From Leptobrachium leishanense (taxonomy: Eukaryota > Chordata > Amphibia > Anura > Megophryidae): 64,000 nucleotides of DNA. Location of the stretch: positions 413,578,626 to 413,642,625 of the forward strand of contig CM019063.1 in NCBI GenBank assembly GCA_009667805.1. The letters run 5' to 3'. Within the stretch, counting starts at the first letter, position 1. Each line of letters opens with the position of its first letter. This document shows positions 1-10,269 of the stretch, piece after piece. Position numbers and translations under genes: made by a program. Below the pieces are notes generated by a model. It had not been told where the DNA came from. It worked only from the letters and a program-made list of their open reading frames with translations, and made no database searches.

Positions 1-231
1 ATGAGAGACATGAGACCGAACAATGCAGGAGAGCTGAAGGCCGCTATTGAAGCATCCTGGTCTTCCATAATATCTCAGCAGTGCAACAGGCTGATAGCTT
101 CCATGTCATGCCGCATTGAGGCAGTAATTGCAAATTGCCCAACCCAAGTACTGAGTACATATGCATGCTTATACTTTTCGGAGGTCCGATATTGTTCTAT
201 GTACAATCCTTGTTTTATTGATTGCATGTAA
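1..231 (+). pseudogene. Tc1-type transposase, C-terminal fragment
   Basis: The open frame carries the C-terminal signature of Tc1 transposases, in the order ELKAAIEASW, CNRLIASM, RIEAVIAN, ending at a TAA at 229-231. Tc1 proteins are about 340 residues and act in the nucleus as DDE cut-and-paste enzymes; only about the last 60 residues are here, after the catalytic domain. The usual KGAPTKY-like ending is lost after RIEAVIAN, which suggests a frameshift. The methionine at position 1 is only the window edge and not a real start. Family assignment is secure; activity cannot be judged. Confidence 0.8.
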
Positions 232-295
232 TATTCCAATTTTCTGAGTTTGTGGATTTGGGGTTTTTATGAGCTGTAGACCATAATCATCACAA

Positions 296-374
296 TTATT
301 TATTTATTTATTTATAAAGGATTTTACCAGGAAGGATACATTGAGATTTCTCTCGTTTTCAAGTATGTCCTGGG
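296..374 (-). repeat. LINE/SINE 3' tail copy (1 of 6)
   Basis: On the plus strand this is a (TTTA)n run followed by ggattttaccaggaaggata and ctcgttttcaagtatgtcctgg. Read on the minus strand it is a retrotransposon 3' end with a (TAAA)n tail. Other copies lie at 19905-19968, 20883, 23390, 42680-42744 (opposite strand) and 53497. It sits inside the Tc1 3' region, so it inserted later. Confidence 0.75.
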
Positions 375-540
375 GACAAATCACGTTTTGAACTATCTCA
401 CATATTAGTTTCACCTTTTAAGTTGCATTACTGAAATAAATGAACTTTTGCACGATATTCAAATTTTTCGAGTTTCACCTGTATATATTTTTCTATTCTT
501 TATTTATATTACAGAGGCAGCAAATATGTAAAAAAAGAAA

Positions 541-610
541 TGCAGGGCCAGCATGAACCATCCATAAGAACAGAAATAACAATATATATAGCCAGTTATC
601 ACATCCAGTA
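541..610 (+). repeat. Direct repeat, left copy, partner at 1099-1168
   Basis: Seventy bases here resemble 1099-1168: both contain gcagg-ccagca, then catccata, aacaga, and end in tcacatcca. The Harbinger MITE at 617-1077 lies between them, so a duplicated unit was probably separated by, or arose around, the MITE. Confidence 0.5.
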
Positions 611-616
611 CACTAA

Positions 617-1077
617 GGCCTGGTTCACACCTGGGCGTTTTACAGCACGTTCATACACTCTGTAAAATGCTCAAACACTGAAAATCCATTATTTACTATG
701 GGCATGGTTCACACCTGGGCGTTTTACAGCTCGTAGGAACGCGCTGTAAAACGCCCAACGCCCAAAGAAGTACAGGAGCTTCTTTGGGGCATATTACAGC
801 GTGTTTGCAGCCATAGACTTCAACGTGAATGCGCAGAAATAGACGTTTGCGCGTTTTCGGCATCAAAAACGCGTGTATGAACGCGCGTTTCGCACATGGC
901 AACAGGCACAAAAGGCACTAAAGTATTTTTCATTGGGCACCTCCGTAGTCAATCAAAAAAACGTGCGTATGACGCGTGTTTCTAATTGTCAAAAGAGCCA
1001 GGTAATACTCTCATAAAATGCCCGACAAAAACACGCATAAAATGCGCATATGAGATACTCTCAGGTGTGAACTGGCC
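617..1077. mobile_element. PIF/Harbinger-type MITE, TAA target duplication
   Basis: Terminal inverted repeats are ggcctggttcacacctg at the left and caggtgtgaactggcc at the right, flanked by TAA at 614-616 and 1078-1080. Three-base TWA duplications and GGC-starting termini are typical of PIF/Harbinger elements. The body is made of repeated gcgttttacagc motifs and their complements, so it can fold extensively. A second, similar left end starts near 703, suggesting a copy nested in a copy. No transposase is encoded. Confidence 0.8.
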
Positions 1078-1689
1078 TAAAGGTGGGCAAACAAGGAAAG
1101 CAGGACCAGCAGGAGACATCCATATGAACAGAGATCATGATGCACATGGCTGGCCATCACATCCAAAACAGTAGAGAAAAAGAATCTGAACAGTGGCAAG
1201 ACTGGCCATGTCAGCCATTAATCGGGGGAAGGGCGCACAGGGACACAAAATTACAGAGTGGGGGAGGGGAGAAAAAGTGGAGAACTTCCCATGAAGTTGT
1301 GGCACTCCCAGCTCACTTCAAGTACCGAGCAGACAATCAAAGGCCGTGGAAGAGGCCACATTGCTGGGAGACCCAGGGCCAAGAAGAGAGGGCAGAGCCA
1401 TGGTAGCTGCCCCAAGGGTTCACCTGTCTCAACTCATGCCCCCACACAAAAAAAGGGGGGAGGTGAAGACGTGACACCCGGAACCCCAGCAGGTCAACAT
1501 GTATCCAGTCCCATCAAGTCAACATAAATGAAACTGAATAATAAAAAAGAGGGAAAGAATCAGCACTCCGATGGAACAAGCGGTGAATACATTACAACCG
1601 GGGAGGGAAGGAAGGGGCAATCCTCCCAATTCGGGGCAATGGTCGGGGGGAGGAACGGGGGAGATGGATAATTAGTCAGGGTCAGCCAG

Positions 1690-2970
1690 AGAGAGGCCTC
1701 CTGGGTCCGAACCCAAAAGGAGAGGGGCATAGGCAAATCCAGAGGAGTGCAAGAAGTGCCATGCCTCCTCAGGAGTAGCAGCCACGTGCCTCAAATTATT
1801 ATCATGGGTGATACATACAGAACCCGCCACTCCCTATTTATAATGGATCTCGTTGTTTTGCAAGAAAGTGGTTTCGCCTCAAAACCGCCGCCTAGCCAGC
1901 AATGCCATAAAGGGCAAATCGTTAAAGAGGGACACTGTAGAGTTCTCAAACAAAATAGCACACAGTGCTGCTGGTTCAACATCAGGTGATGCTTGATGGC
2001 TACATACACAGTGACTGCCAAGACAGCTCGCGGAGCATTCACCGGTGCAGCAGCCGCCTTCCTTCCCCAGAGCATGAGAAGTGAGTCTGTTAGCATAGGC
2101 TAGTAGGATGCCCATAGGGACCACTTCAGGGATCCCCTGGATCCACACATTTCATCTGTGGTGCTTTCAGTCTCCACAGTCACAGATAGCAAATCCAACT
2201 GAGCCCGCAGGGACTCCACTTGGCATCACAAGTTGGGTGTGTGCCAACTCTGTGCCCTCCACTTGTGCCTCAATTTTTATCATCTGGCCTGCAACAGCAT
2301 CAACGTTGGCTCGCACAGCATAAAAATCTGATCGCCACAGTTTGCACATCTCCGATAGCATGCAAAGAATGTCGCCCTTTGAGAAGGGTTGGAGGCTATC
2401 ACCATCTTCATCCTCAGACAGGGTCGGAGGGCGCACAGACAGGACACTAAGACCACATGAGTACATCCTAGGCATTCCTCACTGAAACGGGGACCCTGCA
2501 CAGTCAGAATCATCCTTCCGTCTTCCAGCTAGCAACACATCCTTGGCTGGACCCCGAGGGACCTTCTTAGCTGCAGACCAGGAAACATTGTCCTCAGCTG
2601 AGGAATCGGTGGCAGAATTTGGGCATTTCGGGTGATCCTCAGGGTGCTGTTGGCGGTCGTCCCAGATAATCCCACTGGTGGGGGCCCTTTGCCAGGCCAG
2701 ACTTCTTACCCAACTTCTTCCCCATCAGCAAAGCCAAGCAAGGAGGTTGCGGGAGAGCAGGGGCAGATCGTCCGCCGGAGCACACCAGGATGCCGTGATG
2801 TCCAAGATGGCCTCTAGAGGTAGGCCTCAAAAGCAGGCCCCAAAACCACTATCCATCCCAATCTGCGCTCAAAATGGAGCAGAAAGAGTCCAGGTTTGGG
2901 TCAGCAGACCGCCCGAGTTCCCCCCTTCCAGAGGGTACACGTCAGCCGACAGTGGGTCGCCAAAATAAAC
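1690..2970 (-). pseudogene. L1/Tx1-type LINE ORF1 remnant
   Basis: Read on the minus strand, this region holds pieces of the ORF1 RNA-binding protein of an L1/Tx1-clade retrotransposon. At 2475-2167 is an acidic lead (SEDEDGDS), then FSKGDILCMLSEMCKLWRSD and ANVDAVAGQMIKIEAQVEG, the heptad-like region that trimerises such proteins. At 2148-1879 in another frame come IQGIPEVVP and later LFNDLPFMALLARRRF, the RRM/C-terminal signatures of this clade. At 1750-1700 residues like EEAWHFLHS follow. The pieces are in the right order but in different frames, so the gene is broken. ORF2, with endonuclease and reverse transcriptase, is not recognisable downstream. It is a fossil copy. Confidence 0.7.
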
Positions 2971-2999
2971 TATATTAAAGGCAATAGCTGGAGAGCTCC

Positions 3000-3545
3000 T
3001 CCAAAGTGTGACTACACTGATCGGCAGTCGTATTTGGAAATATGTTATTCGGATTCAATTTAGTTCTGTGAATCAGTGATTCATATTATCAGATGGTTCC
3101 GATATTCAGCTGAATATCAATTTAGTGCACCAGATACTGCACAAATCTATAACAGTTCCACTCATTAATATTGAAGGCTCCCCTGCTTTTTCACTCAATC
3201 CGCAAACTGTCATTTCAGCTCTAATGGTGAGTTACTGAAGATATGGGTTTGTATACTTTGCATACAAATAGCAAATGTATTGGGAGCCATTGAACAACAA
3301 GTAACTCCAATGTCGCTCCTTATTTCCGCTTGCAGCTACAAATTAGATATAAATTCTTGCTTTCAAAGTTGGCGTTCACTGATTTTGCAAAGGCATATAT
3401 GCAAAATAAAAATTGGAGGAAAAAAATCAATTACTTTCCTCTGATTCCAAGGTGCAGAGGAACTCTCGCCACTACCAGCATACTTCCCCCAGCCTTGCAA
3501 GGTTGTACACATGATCTTATTGATTACCATGAAGTTCTATGGGCT
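3000..3545. other. Unassigned AT-rich sequence
   Basis: No coding frame, terminal repeat or tandem structure stands out here. The short 72-residue frame at 3330-3548 has no recognisable domain. Confidence 0.5.
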
Positions 3546-4411
3546 TGAGGAAGCTGTGACGGAACGGCCGCCCCAAAGTTTATTTGCATTTATTTTTCTT
3601 TACAGTTCATTGTCTCTGTATATAGGGTAGATTATTTGTGTTCTGTGTGCCCTATTACCTGATGTCTGTGTTATATTAACATTCCCTTATGTGTTTATTA
3701 TAGAGTATTGTTTATTAGGGATGAGCCGAACACTCCCCGAGTTCGGTTCGAAGCCGAACCCGAACTTTCCAAATGTTCGGATCCGAACCCGAACCCGAAC
3801 TTGAACCCCATACAAGTCAATGGGGCTGAAAATTCGGTTTTTAGAGTGCATATATGCTAGATATTTGCCATAAAAAGGGTATGGGGGTCTGGGTAGTGCC
3901 CTGGGGGACAGGAAACAAGGACGAAAAGTAAAAAAAAAAACGTTTTTAAAGGGACAGTGAGTTTTCCATGAAATAAGGGTTAAAAATAAAAACCAAAAAT
4001 TCCTTCAACTATCGTGCCTAGGAGGTCCCCATAACCTGCCCGTGAAGTGGAGGATTTGTAGGATGTATAGAAATATGTAAAGACCAAAAAATGACATTTC
4101 AAATGACGGTAAATGCTTTTCCTTTTAATCTATCCATAAACAACTGCTTGGGGCGGCAGTCTGTATGAAAAGAGGAGACATTTTCGGACACGCAGAAAAA
4201 GTTTACTGATTTTTTGGCGGTGAAAAGCAGGAGAATGACTGGAGAATGGAAAATTCTAGACCAAATAGCCGATTTGGAAAGTGAGAAAAATGGGAGAATT
4301 TTTCTGGTTTGGCTATTTTGACCTAGAATTTTCTCTTCAGTCATTCTCCCGAGTTTCACCTTTCTCTGAATAACCCTGTCTGTCAAGAAATAACCTTTCT
4401 CTGAATAACCC

Positions 4412-4660
4412 CGCATGTTAAAAATTCGCTAGTCTGACCCTAGCCTAAATGGGAGAATTTTTCTGGTTTGGCTATTTTGAAGTAGAATTTTCCATTCTCC
4501 AGTCATTCTCCTGCTCTACACCACTCTCTGAATAACCCATTCAGAGAGTGGTGTAGAGCAGGAGAATGACTGGAGAATGGAAAATTCTACTTAAAAATAG
4601 CCAAACCAGAAAAATTCTCCCATTTAGGCTAGGGTCAGACTAGCGAATTTTTAACATGCG
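4412..4660. repeat. Near-perfect 122-bp palindrome
   Basis: 4412-4533 and 4539-4660 are inverted copies, with one mismatch by my reading and a 5-base spacer (aaccc). The arms contain both hairpin-MITE sequence and the first bases of the Harbinger MITE that starts at 4627, so the palindrome crosses an element boundary and is not the terminal repeat of either element. It is most likely an inverted duplication made after the Harbinger insertion, or an assembly artefact. Confidence 0.8.
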
Positions 4661-5052
4661 TTTAGGCGCACTAAATCACGGCCGCACTAGCAGCAAATGA
4701 CGGACAATGACCGCCAATATACGAAGTACGGTCGCACGAAAGTCCGGCTGCGCAACGCAAGTGGAAAATGAACTCATTTTTTCGAGAACGCAGAACCGCT
4801 AGTACGGACGTATAGAGTGCGCTGCGTCCACTAGCGGCGTGTGTGCGTGATTTGGAGACGTCAGACCCTGCTCATGTCCGGCCAACATAACGTCCAGACA
4901 CCCAAAGTTTCCTGGTTTGGATCCGTAAAAAATCACGCACAAAAATGCGCATCGTATGACCGTTTTCGCGCATTCCGTGAAAAAATAAGGCAATGTGTTC
5001 GGACGCACTTTTTGACGGTCGCTGTGAAGAATGCGTTAGTCTGACCCTAGCC
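4627..5052. mobile_element. PIF/Harbinger-type MITE, TTA target duplication
   Basis: Termini are ggctagggtcagactagcg and ttagtctgaccctagcc, with TTA at 4624-4626 and 5053-5055. The body is rich in gtacg/cgtac and gcggccg motifs. It belongs to the same family as 5344-5792, 22743-23137 and 37539-37957. The open frames at 4799-5044 are by-products of the repeat and encode nothing recognisable. Confidence 0.85.
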
Positions 5053-5343
5053 TTATCTCACTTTCCAAATCGGCTATTTTTTCCAGATTGTTCTCTTTTC
5101 CTGCCATTCTCCTGGTTTTCACCTTTCTCTGAACAACCTTGAGAGAGAGGTGAAAGCCAGGAGAACTGGCAGGAGAAGAGAACAATCTAGACCAAATAGC
5201 CAATTTGGAAAGTGAGTTAAATGGGAGAATTTTTCTGGTTTGGCTATTTTGACCTAGAATTTTCAGTTATTCTCCTGCTTTTCACTGCTCTCTGAATAAC
5301 CCTGTGAATGTTTAATCCCGAGGTGAAAAATAACATTGCTTAA

Positions 5344-5792
5344 GGCTGGGGACAGACGAGCGCAGTTATCACGTCCGTGTTGCCGCACATTTGTACGTCC
5401 GTGGCAGTATAGCATTCTGACCAATGGAGCCCCACACACGAAGTACGTCCGCACGGAAGTGCGGATGCATGGCGGACGCAGCAAACGGACACAGGTTAGG
5501 CAAGAACGTAATACTGCTAGAACGGACGTGCGGAGTGCGCCACGTCCGCAACGTCCGTGTAGCTTTGTATGTGAGTGATGAAACGAGGTCAGATGGACTG
5601 CATTTATACGTCCAGCATTTTTGACGGACAGAATGTTTTTTCATTTTAATTTATTTTCCCTGCTACATCAGTCAAAAAATATGTCAGTGAAAAAAACCGA
5701 CTGTTTGGCCACTACCTTGTTGTCAGTCAGTAAGTACGTCCGTACTGCACGGACGCACAGTTCGTACAAAATGCGCTCATCTGACCCTAGCC
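5344..5792. mobile_element. PIF/Harbinger-type MITE, second copy
   Basis: The left end is ggctggggacagacgagcg and the right end is gctcatctgaccctagcc. The flanks are TAA on the left and TTA on the right, so the three-base duplication is imperfect, probably by mutation. Internal motifs (acgtccg, gtacgtcc) match the 22743-23137 copy closely. No transposase is present; frames at 5263-5644 on both strands are repeat artefacts. Confidence 0.78.
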
Positions 5793-5830
5793 TTAGATGT
5801 TATTTTGAATTTTTTTCAAACACCAGTTAA

Positions 5831-6979
5831 CCACTTGGCTGCTATGGACGCGCTCAGCCAAGTCCAGCTGAGCGCGTCCATGCACAGGAGGCAGCAATCT
5901 GCCAGATTCCGGCGGATTGCTGCGCCCCCCGGTGCGGGCTGACCTCTTGGATGTCAGCCCAGCACTCCGGGACCCCGGCGGAGCAATTCGATGTCATTGC
6001 GGCGGCGCGATGACATCTAATTCAGGCGCCCCCCCCGCATGTGTGGAGGAAGCGCCTGAAAGGGAGGGGGGGAGGTCCTTCGGACCTCTCTCCCTCCCGA
6101 TCACCGGGGGCAGAGGGTTAATCCAGGCACCGTTTGAAAGGGCACAGCCTGCCCTTCCAAACGGTGGCTGTGATTAACCCCTGGGGAGCCGGATCACGAA
6201 TCGGTGCTGAAAAGCGCCGGATCGTGATCCTCTCCTGGAGCTGGCCGACATCTTGGATGTCGGCCAAGCCTCCAGGAACTCCCCCTGAGGACTGGCGTCA
6301 TCGTGCCTAGCACGATGACACCAGTCCTGGAGTTAACCCCTAGCTGCCACCAATGGTGGAGATAGGGGGTTCATTGGAACCCCCTATCTCCCAATCCGTG
6401 GCAGCTAGGGATTAATGTTTGATATCGTTGGATTGGCCAGAGCATGGCCTTTCCAAGGATACCAAACATGAGCATGAAAAATGTTTTAAAAAAAACAAGT
6501 TTTTTTGTTTGTTTTTGTTTTGTTAATGCAGCAATATTGTTCCCATTTCAATTATAATGTGAACAATAATGCTGCGCTAACGATATTTGTATGCGGTGTG
6601 TTTGTTAAAAAAAGTGAAATTTTCCCCAAAATAAAATGTAAAGAGACCCCATTTCTAATTTTTTTAACAAGCGCACCCCATACAAGATATAACCGCAAAC
6701 GATCGCATGTTAAAATGTGAAAAAAAAACACTTTACACATAATAAATTATTGAAAATTCTAATTTTATTGCATATTTTGTTATAATATACAGACATGACA
6801 TAACGTATATATATAATAATGACATATTATGAATCTGCCAAGTCTGCCGGAAAGAATGATATATAATATGTCTGGGTCATATATCAAAATATGGCTACAA
6901 AACGCGGTTAAACATGATGAGTAAAAGCGGTAAAAATGACCTCAGCACAGAGGTGTGAAAAGCCTCAGCAGCGAAAGGG
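5831..6979. mobile_element. piggyBac-type non-autonomous element, TTAA ends
   Basis: The element is bounded by TTAA at 5827-5830 and 6980-6983. Termini read ccacttggctgc on the left and gcagcgaaaggg on the right. TTAA targets and CCC-type ends followed by a GCTGC motif fit piggyBac-like elements, although Kolobok elements also use TTAA. The left two thirds are GC-rich with internal inverted segments (gacgcgctcagc/gctgagcgcgtc; accccctatctcc twice in inverse order); the right third is AT-rich. No transposase. Confidence 0.68.
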
Positions 6980-7164
6980 TTAAATGCAGCATATTAGGAT
7001 GTTTTAGGGAAATTAATTCTCAAATCTCAATCAGAAGCAGACACCACCTCACCCTCAGTATGGTGTACAATGTATCAAATTGATTACCAGACTAAAAACA
7101 CCTGGTGTTATGCCCGTTTGTGAACAGAGGTCATTTAGAGTTGATAATCTTTCCACGTACACAT

Positions 7165-8648
7165 TAGACATGTGCATTCGTTTTAGTACTAAAATGATTT
7201 AGTCCGAATTTTGGGATAATTTAGTTTTCGTATGACTCAAGAGATACGAAACTGCTCAGTACAAAAAACGAAAGAAACTAAAATAAAATGCACTACATTT
7301 TAGTTTTAGTCCTTTTTGTGATATTACATTGATGAGTGAAGGAGACCAGTAATGAAGCGCAACATCGCAAAGCTACAGAAAGGGTTTGTATGCGTAATCC
7401 TTCCCGACCCCTACCCGAAAATCTGAAAAAAATAGAGCTCCAGAGTGATAGATACTCACTCGCAGCACAGACAGCCAGCACAGGAGAGGAAAGCTTTACT
7501 TAACCCTTGCATGTCTATGAGGCAGACAAAATGATAAAAGCAGCTGGAGAAGGAAAACATTCAAATAAATCACACTGAAAGCTAATGACAGAGGAGGGCT
7601 GGATAGTAAAAACCCCTTTATAACAAGCAGCGATGGGAGAAGAGAGGGACTTTATAAAACGTGTGTTATCTCCCCTCCGGCTCTGCATAATAGGGGCTTA
7701 GGTCTGATACATTTTATATTATCCAGGAGCACATCCCCCTTTCCTCATCTATAATACACCTTTTATATAAAGTCCCTCTCCTCTCCCAGTGCTGCTTGTT
7801 ATAAAGTTTTTTTTTTACGTCTGATACATTTAGTATCCAGCTCTCACAGTTACTCTGTCATTATGAGCCTTCAGTGTGATTTATTTGAATGTTTTCCCTG
7901 GATTTAAAGTGATTTTATTATAAAAATAAATTTACATCAGTCATCTCTTCTGAGCTTTCAGACCGATTTACGTTAATACTTTCCAACTCCCCTGCTTTTA
8001 TATTCCTGTGTCTCCCCCACAGGAGATACAAAGGTTAAGTAAAAGTTCCCTCTCCTGTGCTGGATAAGCATTGCATTCTGAAGTTCTGCACCCTCCACAT
8101 GCCAATGCAGTAGGATGTTCTATACAGAGAGGGGTATTAATTAATGCAGGAGGATGTTCTATACATTATACAGAGAGGAGCCTTTTTTTTTTTTAGCCCA
8201 TTAAATCCAGTGGCTGTGAGCGCTGAGATCGGCTGCTTGTTATATTATCTCTCAGTACAATGTATCAGGCTCAGCTGTTACAGTAACTGACTGTAACAGC
8301 GCTCAGAGTTTCAGTAAAACAAGGAAATAATATTGTTCGAACATCTTATATATAAAAATATTATTTACTAGTTTTACTGAAACTCTGAGCACTGTGATGA
8401 GCAGCAGTCAGTTACTGTAACCGCTTTGCCTGACACATTGTGCTGAGAGTGAGATATACTGTAACAAGCAGCGATCTCAGCCCTCTGAGGAGCCACTACA
8501 ATAGTAATTGTATCCACTGGTTTTCAGATGAATGAAATTAGTTTTCATACTAAAGAACTGAAAACGAATTTCTTTAGCAACTAAATAAATTGCATTTTAG
8601 GACTAATCCATTAGTTCAAAATGAAATTTTGTGCTGTGCACATGTCTA
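7165..8648. mobile_element. hAT-type non-autonomous element
   Basis: Termini are tagacatgtgcattcg and gtgctgtgcacatgtcta, flanked by the 8-bp duplication gtacacat at 7157-7164 and 8649-8656. Inside are at least two long imperfect inverted repeats. One pairs about 7620-7660 with about 7760-7810 (agagagggactttata-like against tataaagtccctctc). The other pairs 8215-8320 with 8365-8490 (gtttcagtaaaac against gttttactgaaac). No coding capacity is seen. Confidence 0.82.
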
Positions 8649-8833
8649 GTACACATTAGTTTTTAATTCAATATCTAATAAACCGTTGCTTATAATATTC
8701 TGCAGTAAAGAGTCTCTTTATTTCTAGATTTTTTTGTATTTTTTTAAGCATTTTCTATACTTTTTTCAAAATTTCCTTTTTTTTTCGAACTCGAACTGAA
8801 CACACCCAAAAAGTTCGAAATTCGCAAACTTTT

Positions 8834-9752
8834 TTTTTTGTAAACATAATTTTATTGAACGAGAGGACAAGAAGAATAACATGAATGCATACGTGGCGTC
8901 GCAGCGCCAAAAAGATGATATCAACAAACTTATGCCTCCAAGTAAACCATAGTCCCGTCCACATTATAAGATAAAGGTAGGGTGGGGTGAGGAAGAAAGA
9001 AAAAGGGAAAAAGAAAAAAGAAAAAAGGGGGGGGGAATGAGGGGAAGGAGTGGCCCGGCCCAGGCCAGAATCCTAAAACACAAATACCCGTCCAACCTGA
9101 CGAGTGCTATAGAGGTATATGTAGAAAGGTGGAGGGGGAGGGGGGGGCAGGGGAGAGAGTGCCAGAGAAGGGGAAAAAAAAGCAGGCAAAAGGGAGGTCA
9201 TGCAGCCCTATATATGCAACAATAGCCCACACTCCCGTCACAGATCATAACCCCGCATCCAGCCAGGGCCCCCAAGTTTTATTATATGATGGCATCGTAA
9301 AACGGACTATAGCAGTCAGTTCGTCCATAACCTGGGTGTCCCTGATCTTGCCATATACTTTAGCCATACAGGGCGGGAGGGGTTGTCTCCAGACTTCCGC
9401 TATGGCCCGTCTTGTAGCCAATGTAATCTTTGCTAATAATTTATTTTCATGGAAAGTTAGTTCAGGGAGCGGTCTGGAGAGTAAAAACGTCCAAGGATCC
9501 AACGAGATAGGTTTAGATAGGACTAAAATCAGTAGGTCTTGGACTTCCTTCCATAAGGGTACAATTCGTGGACATGTCCACCACATGTGGAAAAAGGAGC
9601 CCTTGAAAGTGCATGATCTCCAGCAAACATCCGGTAGATTCCTATTCATGTGCGCCAGTTGAGATGGTGTAATATACCACCGCATAATCATTTTAATGGA
9701 CTGTTCCTGCAATGAGGCGCACACCGACACGGAGCGAGACATCTCCCATATG
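8834..9752 (-). mobile_element. 5'-truncated L1/Tx1-type LINE insertion
   Basis: The minus-strand copy ends in a poly(A) tail (poly-T at 8830-8839 on the plus strand). It is flanked by a target duplication of about 19 bp at 8815-8833 and 9753-9771, sharing cgaaattcgc and aactttt with one mismatch. Only the ORF2 C-terminus and a 3' UTR are present, as expected from incomplete reverse transcription. The target lies inside the hAT at 3716-9829. Confidence 0.85.
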
Positions 9753-9781
9753 TCGAAATTCGCGAACTTTTGAACTGCCAA
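9245..9781 (-). pseudogene. L1/Tx1 ORF2 C-terminus
   Basis: The frame contains CWRSCTFKGSFFHMWWTC (codons around 9630-9570 on the minus strand), matching the C-terminal C-x3-C-x-H-x4-C zinc-knuckle-like motif of L1-clade ORF2 proteins. PLWKEVQDLL and later MDELTAIVRF follow, as is usual after the motif. The endonuclease and reverse transcriptase are missing because of 5' truncation. The apparent start at 9781 lies in flanking hAT sequence, so the frame is an accidental fusion. The product, if made, would be non-functional. Confidence 0.8.
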
Positions 9782-10269
9782 AGTTCGGGTCGAACTCCGA
9801 ACCGTCCGAACCCGAACAGCACATCCCTATTGTTTATGTGTACCTTCTCCCTGTATTAGCTGTCTTCTGTAGATTGTACATTTCTGTAGCTACCCCCCTC
9901 TCTGCATATTGTATACTTACTGCTGTAAAAAGACTCCTTGGCTTCCCTCTAGTCCTAGCAAACTGTTTAGATAAGAATACATGTGTAAACATTCCATTGT
10001 TATCTGTAATGTATTCTGGAAGGGAGGGGGTTATCTCCACAATGTTTTACCTGTGTGTATTTGAAAATAAAGCCAGTCTCCATTTGGATTTTGAATCTGC
10101 AAGAACTCCTCACAGTTTATGTGTCGTCTACTCTGTGTGGATACAAGCACCGTCTTATACAGTGGAAAGGGGCGCCCAGTCGGAGGGTACCGAGTGTGGG
10201 GGTACCCCGATCTGTAATAGAAACCATAGCAGCAGCTCTCCTATAATAGACGTTGAGGTGAAAATATAG

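Larger units (their letters stand above)
1..481 (+). mobile_element. Tc1/mariner element, 3' part, cut by the window edge
   Basis: The first 231 bases encode the C-terminus of a Tc1-type transposase. The right terminus reads cgagtttcacctg followed by TA at 482-483, the usual end of a Tc1 element with its TA target. The 3' non-coding part is interrupted at about 296-374 by a LINE/SINE tail copy. The left half lies outside the window, so the total length and the 5' inverted repeat cannot be checked. Confidence 0.8.
4190..5320. repeat. Cluster of hairpin MITE copies
   Basis: Several inverted and direct copies of one short family lie together. Recurrent motifs are gcaggagaatgactggagaa, gaccaaatagccaatttgga, tgggagaatttttctggttt and the end motif tctctgaataaccc, each also as its complement. 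A cleaner single copy of the same family is at 62785-62966. The Harbinger MITE at 4627-5052 is inserted in one copy. Confidence 0.7.
3716..9829. mobile_element. Large hAT-type element with nested insertions
   Basis: The left end is tagggatgagccgaac and the right end is the complement-matched gttcg...cacatcccta. Both are flanked by the 8-bp direct repeat ttgtttat at 3708-3715 and 9830-9837, the hallmark of hAT transposition. The ends carry many gttcggg/cccgaac motifs that act as subterminal repeats. No hAT transposase remains. After subtracting the nested elements (4.2-5.3 kb hairpin MITEs, 4627-5052, 5344-5792, 5831-6979, 7165-8648, 8834-9752) only about 1 kb belongs to the host hAT, so it was a non-autonomous element. 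Confidence 0.82.
3552..10180 (+). repeat. Possible LTR fragment, split by the hAT at 3716-9829
   Basis: If the hAT and one copy of its 8-bp duplication are removed, 3552-3715 joins 9838-10180. The joined stretch starts tgtgacgg, has an aataaa signal at about 10067, and is followed near 10170 by ggggcgccca, which resembles a tRNA primer-binding site. These are hallmarks of a retroviral or Gypsy-type LTR. I could not find a matching CA end with a target duplication or any internal gene, so this is tentative. Confidence 0.3.

Noticed and set aside
1137..1527. Two 89-residue plus-strand frames
   Set aside because: Run opposite to the L1/Tx1 remnant and have no recognised motif.
5336..5644. Overlapping frames on both strands
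   Set aside because: Inside the Harbinger MITE; arise from gtacgtcc-rich sequence.
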